Notes under the pieces: generated by a model
What the model saw: the letters and a program-made list of their open reading frames with translations, nothing else
Told to the model about the DNA's origin: nothing
The model's database searches: none
Shown here: positions 25,147 through 37,540 of the stretch, piece by piece
How the letters are laid out: each line of letters begins with the position of its first letter
Numbering within the stretch: the stretch's first letter is position 1
Translations under genes and position numbers: made by a program
Origin: Primula veris
Taxonomy: Eukaryota > Streptophyta > Magnoliopsida > Ericales > Primulaceae
Length of the DNA stretch: 64,000 nucleotides
Reading direction: 5' to 3'
Assembly (NCBI GenBank): GCA_963682055.1
Contig: OY821746.1
Location: 6,421,992-6,485,991 of the forward strand

Positions 25147-27941
25147 ATGGCGAGTTCTAAGCTCCAAGCTTTTTGGAACCATCCTGCCGGTCCCAAAACA
25201 AGTACTATCTTCTCTTACTACACTATCATAGTTATTTTCTTTATTTTCATACAGTAGTATTTATTGTCACTGACTTACAGTTTAATAATGGAGAAAGTAT
25301 TATTATTAGAAATAAAAACTTGTAATCTCTTCAATTCAAACTACATAAAAACCAGTCTAGAGGAGTCATTTGTAGTAGCCTAAAATGGGTTATAATTAAC
25401 ACTACATATTTGGATCAAACCAGTTTAGATGAGTAAGTATTATTATTAGAAAGAAGAAAATAAAAAGTTGTGATCTCTTCAATTTAAAATACATAAAAAC
25501 CGGTCTAGAGGAGTAATTTGTCGTAGGTTAAAATGGTTTATAATTAACACTGCATATTTGGATCAAACTGGTTTTTTACGATGTATTCTAACTTAAAATT
25601 ATCAAGTTTCTTTGCACTAAAGAAAAACATATTGAATTCAGGCCCTCCCATACTGAATCCTGATTTGGCCACTAAAAAACGATCTGTACTTAAATATAGT
25701 CGGTACATGATTGGATTCAAAATACGCGAACTCGTTCTTAATGGTTCAGGTATCATTTGGGGTCTTGGTCATACCTGTTCCAACCCGGACTGTCGATAAT
25801 AATACAGATTTTATGTTTGTACCAGTATATAAATAAAATGATTATATGGTAAAAACAGCAATGTAATTTTGATTACTGATTATGTAAATTTCAAATAGCA
25901 GTTCAGGAAGTTTAATTTTTTTAGATAGGTAGGATTGTTTTTTTTTGTTGTTGTTGATAAGCACGTAGGATTGAAGATTAGTGATGTTCCTATTAGCCTT
26001 AGCCTTTTGCTAATTTACGATCACTTGCTAAGTTCTAACTGCAGGTTTTATACTAAGATTGTATGTTTGCATAAGCTCATTTTTGTTTTTAAAGTTATAC
26101 CTTATTTGGTGGGGAAGCTTGAAAGCCCGAGCTTCTTTTAGCTTTTGAAGAGAACAAGATAAAATTTTCAATTTAACCGAACCTAATATATAAGCTTATA
26201 TGCTTAAAAGTTTCAATGGAGGTTCTCTCTCAACTGAAACTTTTCGATAAGTCGTAGCTTTGATCCACATTCAAACTTTGGAGTTAACATTTGAGCTGAA
26301 AATTGTCTCTATAAATGCTTCATTCAGTGTCTCGCATTCTTCTTAGTTACTGCACATGGAGAATGTACATCTGAGTGTTATCATGTTTTTTCCTATGGAT
26401 TAATTTCCGTGTCACTGATATTGAAACTTGTAGGGATTAGTCACTTACTTGTGCGATTTAGATATAGAATAAAAACCTTGAAATTACAGCGAGTGTTGTA
26501 CTATATGACCCTTACACAAAATTAGAACCGGAGCTGTACTTTCTCAGTTTTGTAAAGTTGCATTACAATTTACAATACCAGTATGCATGATTGTGTCTTT
26601 GTAGTACATTTTCGGATTCCATGTTTCATATGAGTAATCAGGGCTGTACTTTGACATTTTAGTAAATCTGCATTGTAATACCAGTGTATGCATGGTTGTG
26701 GTCTTTGTAGTACATTTTTGGGCACCATGTTTCAAATGGGTAATCAGCATAGCCAATGTGGCCGATTTCTCAAAACCGCCTGATAATCTCTCTTATCCTC
26801 ATCAAACAGGTGTTTACTCTATCAACTTTTGTGTTGTATAACTCATTGCCAACATATAGAACTCTTTACTTTAGTAGTCACCTTTTGTTCCATCCATTTA
26901 TGTTTTTTTTTATCAAATTATTTAATAAACTTGATTTTGCAGTTGTTGCAGGTAGTGGGCTTATTTGGTCTCGTTATAGTACACAAATTATTCCTGTAAG
27001 ACCATACTCTCATTTCGAGATCATTTTTAATATACACATCTACTATTTATAATTTTACACCTTAAACCTTACTTAATATACACATCTACTATTTATAATT
27101 TTACACCTTAAACCTTACTTCTTCTCCATGGCTTTGTTTCATTTGTATGCATAGTTTTCAATCTATTATTAGAACAACCATGAACTTGAACTTACAGTAT
27201 CTAACCTGATTAGATCTTAGAATCTTATTTTTCTGTTCCATATAGTATGCAGAAGTGCAAAATGGCTAAATTTCAGCTAATAAGGAAATTTTAATGATTT
27301 CTCATTCAGAAAAACTGGAATCTTGTTGCCGTAAATCTTGCAATGGCTGGGACTGGAGTGTATCAATTGAGTCGTAAAATTAGGTAAGAATTTACTTCAA
27401 CTTTAAATTTTTTATCCTCTACAGTTAATCTTTTTAGTGATAGAGGACAAAGTTAAGCTTCAAATTTGCTTTGAAAATGTTTGAACTAATGACCAACATG
27501 GCCCTAAATCAGACAAAAATAATAATGAAATGGACTTGAGACTTGAGTTAATTAAAAAATGGGTTGTGATCTTTCCATTGTGGATGATTTAGTAAACATG
27601 CACTCAAATCATTGTACAGTTTGAGCCAAATTAACAAAAAAGACTTATTTCAAAGCAAAAGTTAGGTTTGTTATTTTTATTAAATAAATTGCAGTAAATT
27701 TGGTTAAGCAACGTAAAAGCCATGTTCGTACGGTATTATGGCTTGAACTGCAAAAGATTTTAAGGTGGACAAAGTTTTCTGAAATAAATGAGGCCATTAC
27801 TGGCTTAAATATCGACAACCAACAAAGCTCTTAAGTTTCTTCTCTTACATTATCGATTTTGAGAATGAGAAGCTATTCCCACTTTTTTTTTCCAGGCATG
27901 ATTACTTTCCAGAGACAGAAACAACTGAAGAAAAAGAATGA
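25147..27941 (+). CDS. MPC2: Mitochondrial pyruvate carrier subunit (MPC2-type)
   Basis: Five exons: 25147-25201, 26711-26809, 26943-26995, 27310-27383, 27896-27941. All introns are GT-AG, phases match, and the product is 108 residues, the normal size. The protein begins MASSKLQAFWNHPAGPKT and contains IHFWAP, FKWVISIANVADFSKPP, LSYPHQT, GSGLIWSRYS and AMAGTGVYQLSRKIRHDYF, signatures of the MPC2 branch. MPC proteins form heterodimers in the inner mitochondrial membrane and import pyruvate for the matrix pyruvate dehydrogenase. Two or three short membrane helices are expected. The family's Thr in WAPTFKW is Cys here. Which plant MPC paralogue this is cannot be fixed, so the symbol denotes the family branch. 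Intron 1 contains two tandem duplications, one copying part of exon 2. Confidence 0.95.
25297..25576. repeat. 140-bp tandem duplication in MPC intron 1
   Basis: GTATTATTATTAGAAA, the GTCTAGAGGAGT phrase and TTTGGATCAAAC each recur 140 bp apart. The copies differ by scattered substitutions and small indels. Confidence 0.85.
26555..26750. repeat. 106-bp tandem duplication copying the acceptor and 5' half of MPC exon 2
   Basis: GTCTTTGTAGTACATTTT occurs at 26595 and, as the true exon 2 acceptor, at 26701. The upstream copy keeps the AG acceptor and resembles exon 2 for about 35 bp, but has an in-frame TGA where the real exon encodes Trp of FKW. It is a decayed pseudo-exon. Confidence 0.9.
27029..27120. 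repeat. Perfect 46-bp tandem duplication in MPC intron 3
   Basis: The unit starting AATATACACATCTACTATTT and ending CCTTACTT occurs twice without differences, so it is recent. Confidence 0.95.
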
Positions 27942-29140
27942 CAGGCCGAGTTTATTTGGTTGTTTGGGAATTACATAGATCATGTATTACTTTTATGTTG
28001 CCTCAATGTATGTTATTTTATCAGAAGTATACATGATCAAATTGTATACCAATAACAATTAAAGACACAAATGGGCAAAAAAAATTGATGTTTAGACATC
28101 TTCTCTGTACAACCTTTTAGTACAGTGTCCTTTTAGTACAGTGTATGAAGAGATCGGAATATCCTTATATAATAAGTATTTGTTCCTCAATTCTTTTTTT
28201 TTTTTTTCTTTTCATATAGGGTGAGCATATCATGATTATCAACACTTTTGATGAACTTATATACAAAGAGTTGGTCAGAGTCTAATTTTCTCTTTTCTTA
28301 GTAATTTAAAAGAGGTATGGCCTAGATTTAAATTGAGCGAATCTCTTACAATAGGCATTTTTGGGGGTCGATTTAAACTAAAGTCCAATGATCTATAATC
28401 CACCAACTTTGAATACACGAGTAGTCTTGAGAATGCACTCTATTGTGTTTATCACGTTTTGTAGTATAATGATTTGGAAATGTTATATCATCTTATATGA
28501 TATTTGGACATTCTTTACACCATAAATTTATACTTGGCAATTAATCTCTCTTTTCCATTACGAAATTCAGGACCAGATTCAGGGGTAGGTGCAGGAAGCA
28601 TAAACCTGAAACCCTCAAAAAACCGATTAATTTTAGGTCCACAATTCTGTAACCTCATAATTTTAATAATATTATTATTTGATACCACATATTACATGCA
28701 TCACAAAATACATGTTTTCTTAAAAAGTTAACATATTTGATCATTTTTAAGAAATATCTTTTATTTTTGTTATATGAATTTTGATTTATTTGTATAGTCA
28801 CATATTTTATTACATTTAAGTTTCAAATAAGGTATTATCTAACCAAAAAGAATCAAATAAGGTATTTTTTTTCCCTATTAAATGTAAAAGAAAAAAATGC
28901 TATTTTTTTAAGAATTTTTGGTCATTTATTTATAACAATACTAACTTATACTTGTTAATATGACTTGTTTCCGGTTATTACAAGAATTTTGGACAAATTT
29001 AATTGACATTGTTGTCCGGTTAAGTGTCATTGTGAGTACACATCGAAATATTTAACTAAAATAATTTTTCTAGTTTACAACGAAAAAAACTCTCAAATTT
29101 ATGGTGGACTACAGCCCCAAAACTCTAGAAACGACCTGAC

Positions 29141-29304
29141 GAAACTACGTGCAATTTTGATCAGTTTATATATTGTATCAAAATTGTCGAAATAATTTTT
29201 TAAAAAATTTAATCATAAAATTTAACATTTATATTATACGATCAACTTTTGAAATTTTGATTCTGACAATTTTGATACAAATATATAATTAAATAGGAAC
29301 CAAG
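29141..29304. mobile_element. Stowaway-like MITE, copy 2 (truncated)
   Basis: AAACTACGTGCAATTTTGAT, TTGTATCAAAATTGTCG and the closing AATTAAATAGGAAC match copy 1 at 24287. Both outer ends are shortened and the right arm lacks its middle part. Confidence 0.75.
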
Positions 29305-30231
29305 AGAATAATATTATATTATTATTAATACTTTAAAGGTTAAATAATGTATATAAGTAACTTTATTCAGCCCATCTAAATAAAATGTTGATATGTAAAT
29401 CATACACAATGATCATAAGATAAGGTTTATGTATATGTTCTATTTAGAATAGGGCATTTGAACAAAAAAAAAAAAACTATTATCGTGTGTATCGTGTGCA
29501 CTTCACATGCGTGTCATGTGTATGTCGAGTCCGTCTCATGTTAGTATAACACACATTCCATTCCATACGTCATACGTTTATTTTTAGTTAATGGATATAC
29601 ACTTCATTTCTCTAAATAAAATCTTTTGTACTTAGAACAATAATCGAGCCCAAATATTCGATAAACACACAGTGTTTAGAATAGGACGTTTGAACAATAA
29701 TCTATCATACTTGAACAATAATCGATAGACTGCGCCACGTCAAAATTAAATCGAGTTCGCACCTCTCATATCATAGTATTTTTTTTACTAGTGACTATAT
29801 GACTTCCTTGAGTTTGTGTATTACAATATAACCTCTCTACAGGAATAACCCGATACCGAAATAAAATATTCTTATAAGTATGTTATTATAGAGATTGATA
29901 TATAAAAAAATAAAAAAATACATAAATAAATGTTCCGTATAATAAAAGGTATATGTGTAGTTAATTTAAATAATTAGTATAAATATTTAAGAGACAAATA
30001 CATGTATCTATGCAACGAGTCAAACAAATAAATCAAAAAGAGTTGAAAATTTACGAAACTAATATATTCATGAATTTAATAAAATTTAACTATGTACGTA
30101 TATATTTGGAAAATTAAGTACATGTATTTATAAATGTGTAAAGTCATCTAAAAATTTATCTATTTTTTTTTTACATGTATAAATGCTAGGTATAATTTTA
30201 CATGTATTTTAAATCGTTTTAAGTTTAATGT

Positions 30232-30235
<4 letters not shown>

Positions 30236-30264
<29 letters not shown>
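30236..30264. repeat. (TA)n microsatellite
   Basis: About 14 TA units. Confidence 0.9.
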
Positions 30265-30269
<5 letters not shown>

Positions 30270-30820
30270 ACACATTTATGTAATTTATTTCTATATAGAG
30301 ATAAATTTGTTAAAGCAGGATCATGAATATTACAATACGAAGTTTATTGTTATTTTGAACTTACTATACAGAGTATTAGTATAGAAAAGTTGTACTGTGA
30401 ATGTATATTTTTACAAAACTAAGATCACTCACATCAGTTCCCTTATACGACTCATCTACCTAAATAGAAATATATTATTATAAAATTATATACGAATTAG
30501 TTTTTTTATACATTAACTTAAATTATAAACTCTAACGGTAGAATTATTAAATTGTAAACTCCACTGTATTAGTATAATAAACTTCATTATAAAACTCTAT
30601 AAAAATAAAAATAAAAATAAAACTCCACTAGCATTACATTTCTTCTTAATCACGTATTGCGATTTGCGGCCAAAATTTAAGAGGCGACCAAACTATTATT
30701 CTAAATTGATTACAAAAAAAACCATTATTCTAAAACCCTCGCCTCTAAAACTAAAACCCCATTTTCCCAATTTATCTCTCCCAATAATCTCTCTCTCTCT
30801 ATCTCTCTCTCTCAATCAGG

Positions 30821-33800
30821 ATGTCTATATATCGGATTTCGTCTCGTGTTTCAAAGTCAATTTTCTATCATTATAAAAACCTTTTGCTGATTCAAAATTC
30901 CTCTTTTCCAGTCCTCCACAATGGATTTCACTCTCTAATTGCCCCTCAAAATCAGGTATTTAACAGATTTTACCCTTTCATTAATAACCTCTTTTGGTGG
31001 AGTTTAAGGAAATTACCCTATTCATTCTGTTTATCGATACTTTTCATTTATTTTTTGGGATTTGAATGTTTTATTTTTGGTGTGTTACTGTTTTTTTATT
31101 CGTTAATTTGACAGGTCATTGATGTCCATATCCAGATATTTTATTTCCGCTATTTTTATTTTTTTTTGAATAAATAACTTGTAGCTTTAGCTTTATTCCT
31201 TTATGGGTTTTATTGATTGATGTGCTTATCAGCAGTTTTGTTGCATGATTGTGATCTGTAATGCTTCTCGCGTCTAGGTACTTGTAATTTTTTAAATTTT
31301 CCGTCTTTTAGTCATTTGAAGTTATTATCGCGAAGTTGTGGTGTTTAGCTTTTTACTACTAGAGGTAATTCATATTTAGATGGGTTTCTAGTCCAAAGGG
31401 ATCTATTCGAGCTAGGGTTTTGTTAGGATTTTTAGACTAAGTGGCTATTAATGTGCTCATCGACACTTTTAAGTGTCCTTTTTTGGAGCTTTTTTGATAA
31501 TTACTTGACTTCATAGTAAGGAATTGTCAGTTTAGTATTTAACAGTTTTTACCCTTTGATTAACCTCTTTTGATAGAGTTTAAGGAAATTAGCCTATTAA
31601 TATGTTTATCTATACTTTTCGTTGATTGTTTGTGATTTTGATGTGTTATTTCGGGTATATTGTTGTTTTTAGTGTTTGTTAATTTGACAGGTCATCGATA
31701 TCCATATCCAGATATCTTTTCTCGGCTATGTTATGTTAATTTTTGATAAAACTTGTAGGCCTATGTAGTTTTGGCTTTTATTCCTTTATGAGTTTTATTG
31801 ATTAATGTGCTTATCAGCAGTTTTGTTGCATGATTATGATCTGTAATGCTTTCTCGCGTCTAGGTACTTTTTTATTTTTTTTTATTTTCATCGAGAAAAT
31901 CTTAAAAGATTAAGTCTTTTAGCCTTTGAAGTTATTGTCGCGAAGTTGCAGTGTTTAGCTTTTTACTACTAGAGGTAATTCTTAAATCTTTAGCCTGGGA
32001 TTTTAGTCCTTTAAGGGATCTATTCAAGCTGGTGTTTTGCTAGGATTTTAGAAGAATTGGCTATTAATGGGCTCATCGACACTTCTAAGTGTCCTTTTGT
32101 TGGAGCTGTTTTGGTTTTTTTTTATAATTTATTTGACTTCATACTAAGAAGTTGTCACTTTAGTTGCAATTTATTAGCTTTGCTCTCCCGCTTTTTATGG
32201 CCATGTTGCCTTGTTAGGATTTGCATGGATTTGAGTTAAATGGCTATTAATGTGCTTTACGAACCTGTATAATTTTGAAACTTGTAAGAAATAACTTTAT
32301 TGCAATATATTGCAGTAAGTTTTTTTTTTTACTTTTTAGTATTTGTTAGGGTCTGGACCAAATTGCCTTTTGATATGCTTAAGACACATTCATTGTTAAT
32401 TTGGATCCAGGTAGCTTTATCTAATAACATTATTTGAAAAAAGAAGAAGATAGAGGTTACAACATTTGATTCCTATTAAATATATTCTGAGTTTTATTAA
32501 AATTTGTCATAAAGTTGGTCGTTTAAGTGTTTTCTGATATTTTTAAAGTAAATGTCATAAAGTTGCAATCTTTTAGCTTTTAAGTTTTATCACCTAAGGT
32601 TGGTTACATTATAAGTCGTTTATTGAGTTAAAGTTGCAATTTTAAACATTTTGTTCTTCAAATATAGGTTTCTACTTTTATTATGGCAGTTAATCGCGCA
32701 CTTCTTAGCCATCGCTCTTTTAATTTGTCTTTTGAACTTGTTTCTTGATCGTCATCCAATCCGTTTGTCCTTCTATATTTGAGGATTGGACAGTTTATTT
32801 TTGTATGTATTTTGTAATGAATGTTATTTGATTTAACTGGGTATACATATAAATCAAAGTATTTTGTTGTACCCTGAGATGTTAGGATTCTTAGGAATAT
32901 GAGCTTTTCTGTAGCACTGCCTCATTAGGAGCTTCATTTGTACTTACCCAACAATAACAAAAAATCTTAATTCATGCAATATAGTTTCATCCCCCAATAG
33001 ATTATTTCCGAGAAAACATTTTAGTTTTGCATATATGATGCCAAAGTATTTTGTTGTATACGGAGATGTTAGAATTCTTAGGAATATGAGCTTTTCTCTA
33101 GCATTGCCTCATTAGGAGCTTCATTTGTACTTACCCAATATAACAAAAAATCTTAGTTCATGCAATATAGTTACATCCCCCAATAGTTTATTTCCGAGAA
33201 ACCATTTTAGTTTTTGCATATATGAGCACAAATTATATTTTTGTTGGAATTAGAACTTATGAAAATTCAGTCAGATACAAATTTCATCAATAAAACCATA
33301 ATTTTGTTTTAAAAATCTAACTAACGAGCCATTAAAAGGAGTTCTAATCTTTAAAAATAAATTTTCATGCCTTTTCAGTTTTCTTAATTAATCTTAAGAC
33401 AGGGGACTTGTCTTCTTTTATTTTTTATTCTCCAAAAGTTATTCTAGTCTTGTAGGGTAAGCTAGTATCTTGCTAGGATTTCAGCAAGCAATTCAATGTG
33501 CGTACTAGCATTTCATTGTGCAAAAATTCTCCAGCTTCTTTTGACTATGCAACTGTAATTAGTTGACCACATTATGAAGTTTTTTGGCTCTCATTGTTGT
33601 TTATATGTTTTTAATAAAAAGTTTGTTTTAAAGTTGCCAGCTTTTAGCTTTGTTCACCAAAGGGTAGCTTTTAGCTTTTCAAACTCCCCTATACCTTCCT
33701 GTAGATGGAATATCTAACATGCTAGAGCAATTTTAAAGCATGAGAAACACAAAACTCTACAGAAGGCATAATCAGAAAGCAATGTCTTTCAATTGACAAT

Positions 33801-35786
33801 GACAGAAATATCACACTAGTGACTTGCTTAATTTACCGCCTTACTGTTCCAATTTCTCTACTCAAAACGAAGGATTTAGGGTTACCCAGACCTCAATTAA
33901 TGATATAAGGTAGTAAATAGGAAACCTTAATAGCATTTGAGATGGTGTTGATTTAGCATACTCAGACAAGGCTAGAATTTAGACAGCTAGTGTTTTTGCC
34001 ATAACTTATCATGTGTTGTTCTTTTTCAGTCAATTACAGGCCATGTGCCACTCTTACAACAATCAGCCATAAACCTTTCTCTCGTTCGAAGATTTGGGTT
34101 CGTTTCTTCTGCGTCTCCCGAGCCTTCTGATAAGGAAAATGCACAACCTGAAAGTGAATTTAAAAGCGAGAAAGATAAATCAGGTTCTAGTTCAGAATCA
34201 CAGTCTGAAAGGTCCCAATCTCCGAAAACGAGACAAAGGCGTACAAAAGAAACTAAACGAATTGCGTTTTCTGATTCAGATTTAGAAACCGAGGAGCTGT
34301 CCAAGGAAGATCTGGTAAAACTCGTGGAGGAAAAAGAAGAACTTTTAGTGGCAAAGGAAAAGGCTATTAAAAATATGAAAGATAAAGTTCTCAGGACATA
34401 TGCGGAAATGGAGAATGTGATGGACAGGACTAAGCGTGAAGCTGAGAACTCCAAAAAATTTGCGTTGCAGGTTTGTCAAAGTTATTTTTTCTGTAATTAT
34501 ATTTAAGAAGGACTAATACAGGAAGTAGTGAGCTTTTTTATGCCCTGGGTTCCTTTAATTTTTTTATTTCTTTTCTGAAATATGATGCAGAGTTTTGCCA
34601 AGGGTTTACTGGATGTTGCTGATAACCTGAATAGGGCTTCTTGTGTTGTGAAGGAGAGTTTCTCAAAGATTGATACGTCTAATGATGGTTCTGGAGCCGT
34701 GCCCCTTCTGAAAACACTTTTGGAAGGTGTTGAAATGACCGAAAAACAACTCGCCGAGGTTTAAATCATTGTACTTCTATCGAGAACTTATATTTGTATT
34801 TATGCATTACTTATGGATATGTTATGGCAAGGGACAAACATGAGCTGAAAGTTGTTCAATATTTATTTATGGATTAATAAAAACGAGTCTCTTTCATATA
34901 TACCCCCCCCCCCCCCCCCCCCCCCTTCTCTTGTCTCGTTTTTAGTGAAGGAACGGGAACAACACATGTACTGAGCGTGAGGTCACTCAAATATGAGTGG
35001 CTCCTTATACGGTATACTTCATACTTGTTCAGTTCTTGTGTGAATAAAAAACTGACTTTCATGTGAGCAGCATTGTTCCTATCGTTCATGTTTTAAATAA
35101 GTCAAAAAAAGTTTTTTTCTTTGGTATACAGCATATTTAAATGTAAAGGAGAATGGTACTACGATTGCAAATTACGTGACCTTCTGGCATTACAGGTCAA
35201 CCTGAAACAATACACTAACTGCTGTCGCGATATCCCAAGTTCAATATAGCTATATATGTATATTTATAGTCCTAGGTTAGTAGTTGTAGTATATGTTTAC
35301 GATGTACACGTTCTTATAGCGAAGTTCCTTTTGTAGGTATTCAGAAAGTTTGGAGTGGAAAAATATGACCCGACAAATGAACAGTTCGATCCAAATAGGC
35401 ATAGTGCAGTATTCCAAGTACCAGATGCTTCTAAACCCCCTGGTACTGTTGCTGCCGTTTTGAAGGTAACTCCTTAGTCTTTTGTCATTCTCCTCGCTTA
35501 GTCAGATGAAAAAAATCCAATGTTTTATCGATAACAGAAAGTAATCCATTGATAGTTTGATCAATAATTTTGAGCTCCTATTGTAATTTTGTCAGAAGTT
35601 AAAAAACTAAGTAGATTAGCACATTTTTTTCTGTAAGAATAGTTATAAATGGAATTACGGATCTGTTTAAAGTACATTTTTTAAGATGTGTCATTTGTAT
35701 CGTTGTTGCAGGCTGGATACATGTTGCATGACCGAGTAATACGCCCAGCCGAGGTTGGTGTGACAGAAGGAGGTCCCGAAGCTTAA
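30821..35786 (+). CDS. MGE1: Mitochondrial GrpE-type nucleotide exchange factor
   Basis: Five exons: 30821-30955, 34030-34470, 34591-34758, 35337-35465, 35712-35786; every junction is GT-AG and phase 0, giving 315 residues. The first 60 or so residues are rich in Ser, Arg and hydrophobics with almost no acids, as in a mitochondrial presequence. A charged, low-complexity Ser/Glu/Lys stretch follows, then the long GrpE coiled coil (KEDLVKLVEEKEELLVAKEK...), the helix pair around FAKGLLDVADNLNRA, and the C-terminal beta domain (FGVEKYDPTNEQFDPN, GYMLHDRVIRPAEVGV). GrpE/Mge1 exchanges ADP for ATP on matrix Hsp70 during protein import and folding. The ATG is the first after the CT-rich leader. Intron 1 is unusually large (3074 bp) because of internal duplications. 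Confidence 0.95.
30956..32115. repeat. About 579-bp tandem duplication in GrpE intron 1
   Basis: The unit begins GTATTTAACAG at 30956 and again at 31535. CCATATCCAGATAT, TGCTTATCAGCAGTTTTG, CGCGTCTAGGTAC and GCTCATCGACACTT recur in the same order. The copies have drifted noticeably. A further partial echo (GGCTATTAATGTGCTT) lies near 32240. Confidence 0.85.
32856..33229. repeat. 187-bp tandem duplication in GrpE intron 1
   Basis: AAAGTATTTTGTTGTA, GGAATATGAGCTTTTCT, CTCATTAGGAGCTTCATT and CATCCCCCAATAG recur at a 187-bp offset with few differences. Confidence 0.9.
34903..34925. repeat. C23 homopolymer in GrpE intron 3
   Basis: An uninterrupted C run between ATATA and TTCTC. Its length may be unstable or mis-assembled. 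Confidence 0.9.
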
Positions 35787-36394
35787 AGAATTTGTTGGTG
35801 TTGCTGTTTTGATATTTTTACTAGTAGAAGAATACAGCTTCTCTTATGGCATAGGAGAGTTCTTTTTCGTATGTGAGAAACTTGAAACATTAAGACTTTG
35901 TGCCAAAATTAAATTTAATAATATTTGCAATTCAACCCAAGTCCTATCTCTGAAAATCGACTATAGAGAAGTGTCCCCTTCCATTCCTATATTGATGTAA
36001 CTTGATGAAAGTTTTGATAAATGTAATATTCACGCCTGTTTCGATAATGTGGGGAATTATCGTTGCATTTTCTTAATAAATTTGGCTGCTTTGAAATCTT
36101 AATACGGAGTTGCACATATTGTTTGCCCTAAAAAGCACGTTGACCTATTGTTCCATCTTTTGCTACATCACAGAAATTATTTTACAAGGTTATAAACAAC
36201 TATTAAGTTGTTCCAGTAGATTCAAGCAGATATGGCTATTTTGTCAACATTTTGAATTTTATCTTGTTACCATCCCTTATTTTTTTACCGATACAATAGT
36301 CTCTCTAAATACTTGATTTTACAGAGAAAAAAAACTGATTACGGAGTCTTTTGTAAATGAGCTAGTTTAATTTAAAAAAAATTAAAAAGCATAA

Positions 36395-37047
36395 TTCACA
36401 AAAGTAAAAGGTTAATTGTTGTATCAGGCAAGCACCTTCCATATGGTTGTTTAAGACCTGATGGCACCCGGGCCTTATCGGCTGGATCTATTAATCCACA
36501 GCCTGGCCTAAGCTATACAGCCTGGCCTATGCTAAGTCACTATAATTAGTGACCTGCGCTATGCTATGCACGCGCCCCTTGGTCTAAGACCAAGTATAGT
36601 CCAAACTCCAACTAAATGGATAAGTCGGACTGCTCAAGGTTACCCTGTGTGGGTAACCTAGATCACCTGTGTGACCTCAGAAGTCTCGGATATGCGAGAC
36701 CCACCCACCTACCACCAGGTCTTCACAAAAGTAAAAGGTTAATTGTTGTATCAGGCAAGCACCTTCCATATGGTTGTTTAAGACCTGATGGCACCCGGGC
36801 CTTATCGGCTGGATCTGTTAATCCACAGCCTGGCCTAAGCTATACAGCCTGGCCTATGCTAAGTCACTATAATTAGTGACCTGCGCTATGCTATGCACGC
36901 GCCCCTTGGTCTAAGACCAAGTATAGTCCAAACTCCAACTAAATGGATAAGTCGGACTGCTCAAGGTTACCCTGTGTGGGTAACCTAGATCACCTGTGTG
37001 ACCTCAGAAGTCTCGGATATGCGAGACCCACCCACCTACCACCAGGT
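36395..37047. repeat. 327-bp tandem duplication, nearly identical and rich in hairpins
   Basis: Two head-to-tail copies (36395-36720 and 36722-37047) differ at one base that I can see (GGATCTATTAATCC versus GGATCTGTTAATCC). Each unit has at least four short perfect hairpins. In copy 1 these are GTCACTA/TAGTGAC (36536-36553), CTTGGTCT/AGACCAAG (36578-36594), GGTTACCC/GGGTAACC (36638-36658) and GTCTCG/CGAGAC (36683-36700). Coding capacity is absent. The type of repeat is not recognised. Confidence 0.9.
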
Positions 37048-37084
37048 CCAACCACAACCAAATGATAGAGCAAAGCTCAACTTG

Positions 37085-37130
37085 TCCAATTACCTTAATG
37101 CTCCCACTTGGGTTACAGGCTTACGCTACT
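37085..37130. repeat. Dispersed module with CCCACTTGGGTTACA, copy 1
   Basis: CAATTACCTTAATGCTCCCACTTGGGTTACAGGCTT reads almost the same as the sequence at 38386. It directly follows the hairpin-rich tandem pair and may be part of the same unknown element. Both copies are followed about 100 bp later by TGTGGGA. Confidence 0.6.
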
Positions 37131-37449
37131 AAGCCCAGCTAACTGTGTAGTTAATTTGTTACTTATAAATATGTTCATATTGCTTATTCGTACCTGATGT
37201 GGGAGTATTTTGTTCTATAGTATTTCATTATTCGTCCTTATTTCCTTGCCAGTTATGCAACTCAACTTTTAGGTACAACTTATTTAGTTAATAGGAAAAA
37301 AACACAAATATAATCCGCTTAATTTTTGGTACAAGTTAATAGTGATGGTGATTGTAGGTTCATATGATTACGTATTTCCAAGGTCATAATATTTTTACAA
37401 AGGTCAAAGACACCCTGTCTAGAATTTCCAGGGTATCAAAGAAGAATAT

Positions 37450-37540
37450 GGTTGGGCAAGTGGTTGGTAGTTACCCGAGTATACCACGCTCACTGCCAAA
37501 ATTCGAACCCTGTCACCTGCGAAGTTTCGCAGGTTTTATC
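37450..37540 (+). mobile_element. SINE-like fragment 1 (tRNA-type promoter boxes)
   Basis: GGGCAAGTGGTTGGTAG resembles a pol III A box region and AATTCGAACCC a B box, about 45 bp apart. ACCCGAGTATACCACGCT between them also occurs, slightly changed, at 61231. Neither copy has a clear tail or target duplication. Confidence 0.4.

Larger units (their letters stand above)
27942..30785. other. Intergenic region between MPC and GrpE
   Basis: AT-rich and gene-free. It holds a degraded Stowaway-like copy (29141-29304) and a TA microsatellite (about 30236-30264). The leader of GrpE, with CT-rich sequence, begins near 30750. Confidence 0.6.

Noticed and set aside
36616..36876. 86-codon frame across the hairpin repeat
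   Set aside because: It spans the junction of the tandem copies and stems from their hairpins; no protein-like pattern.
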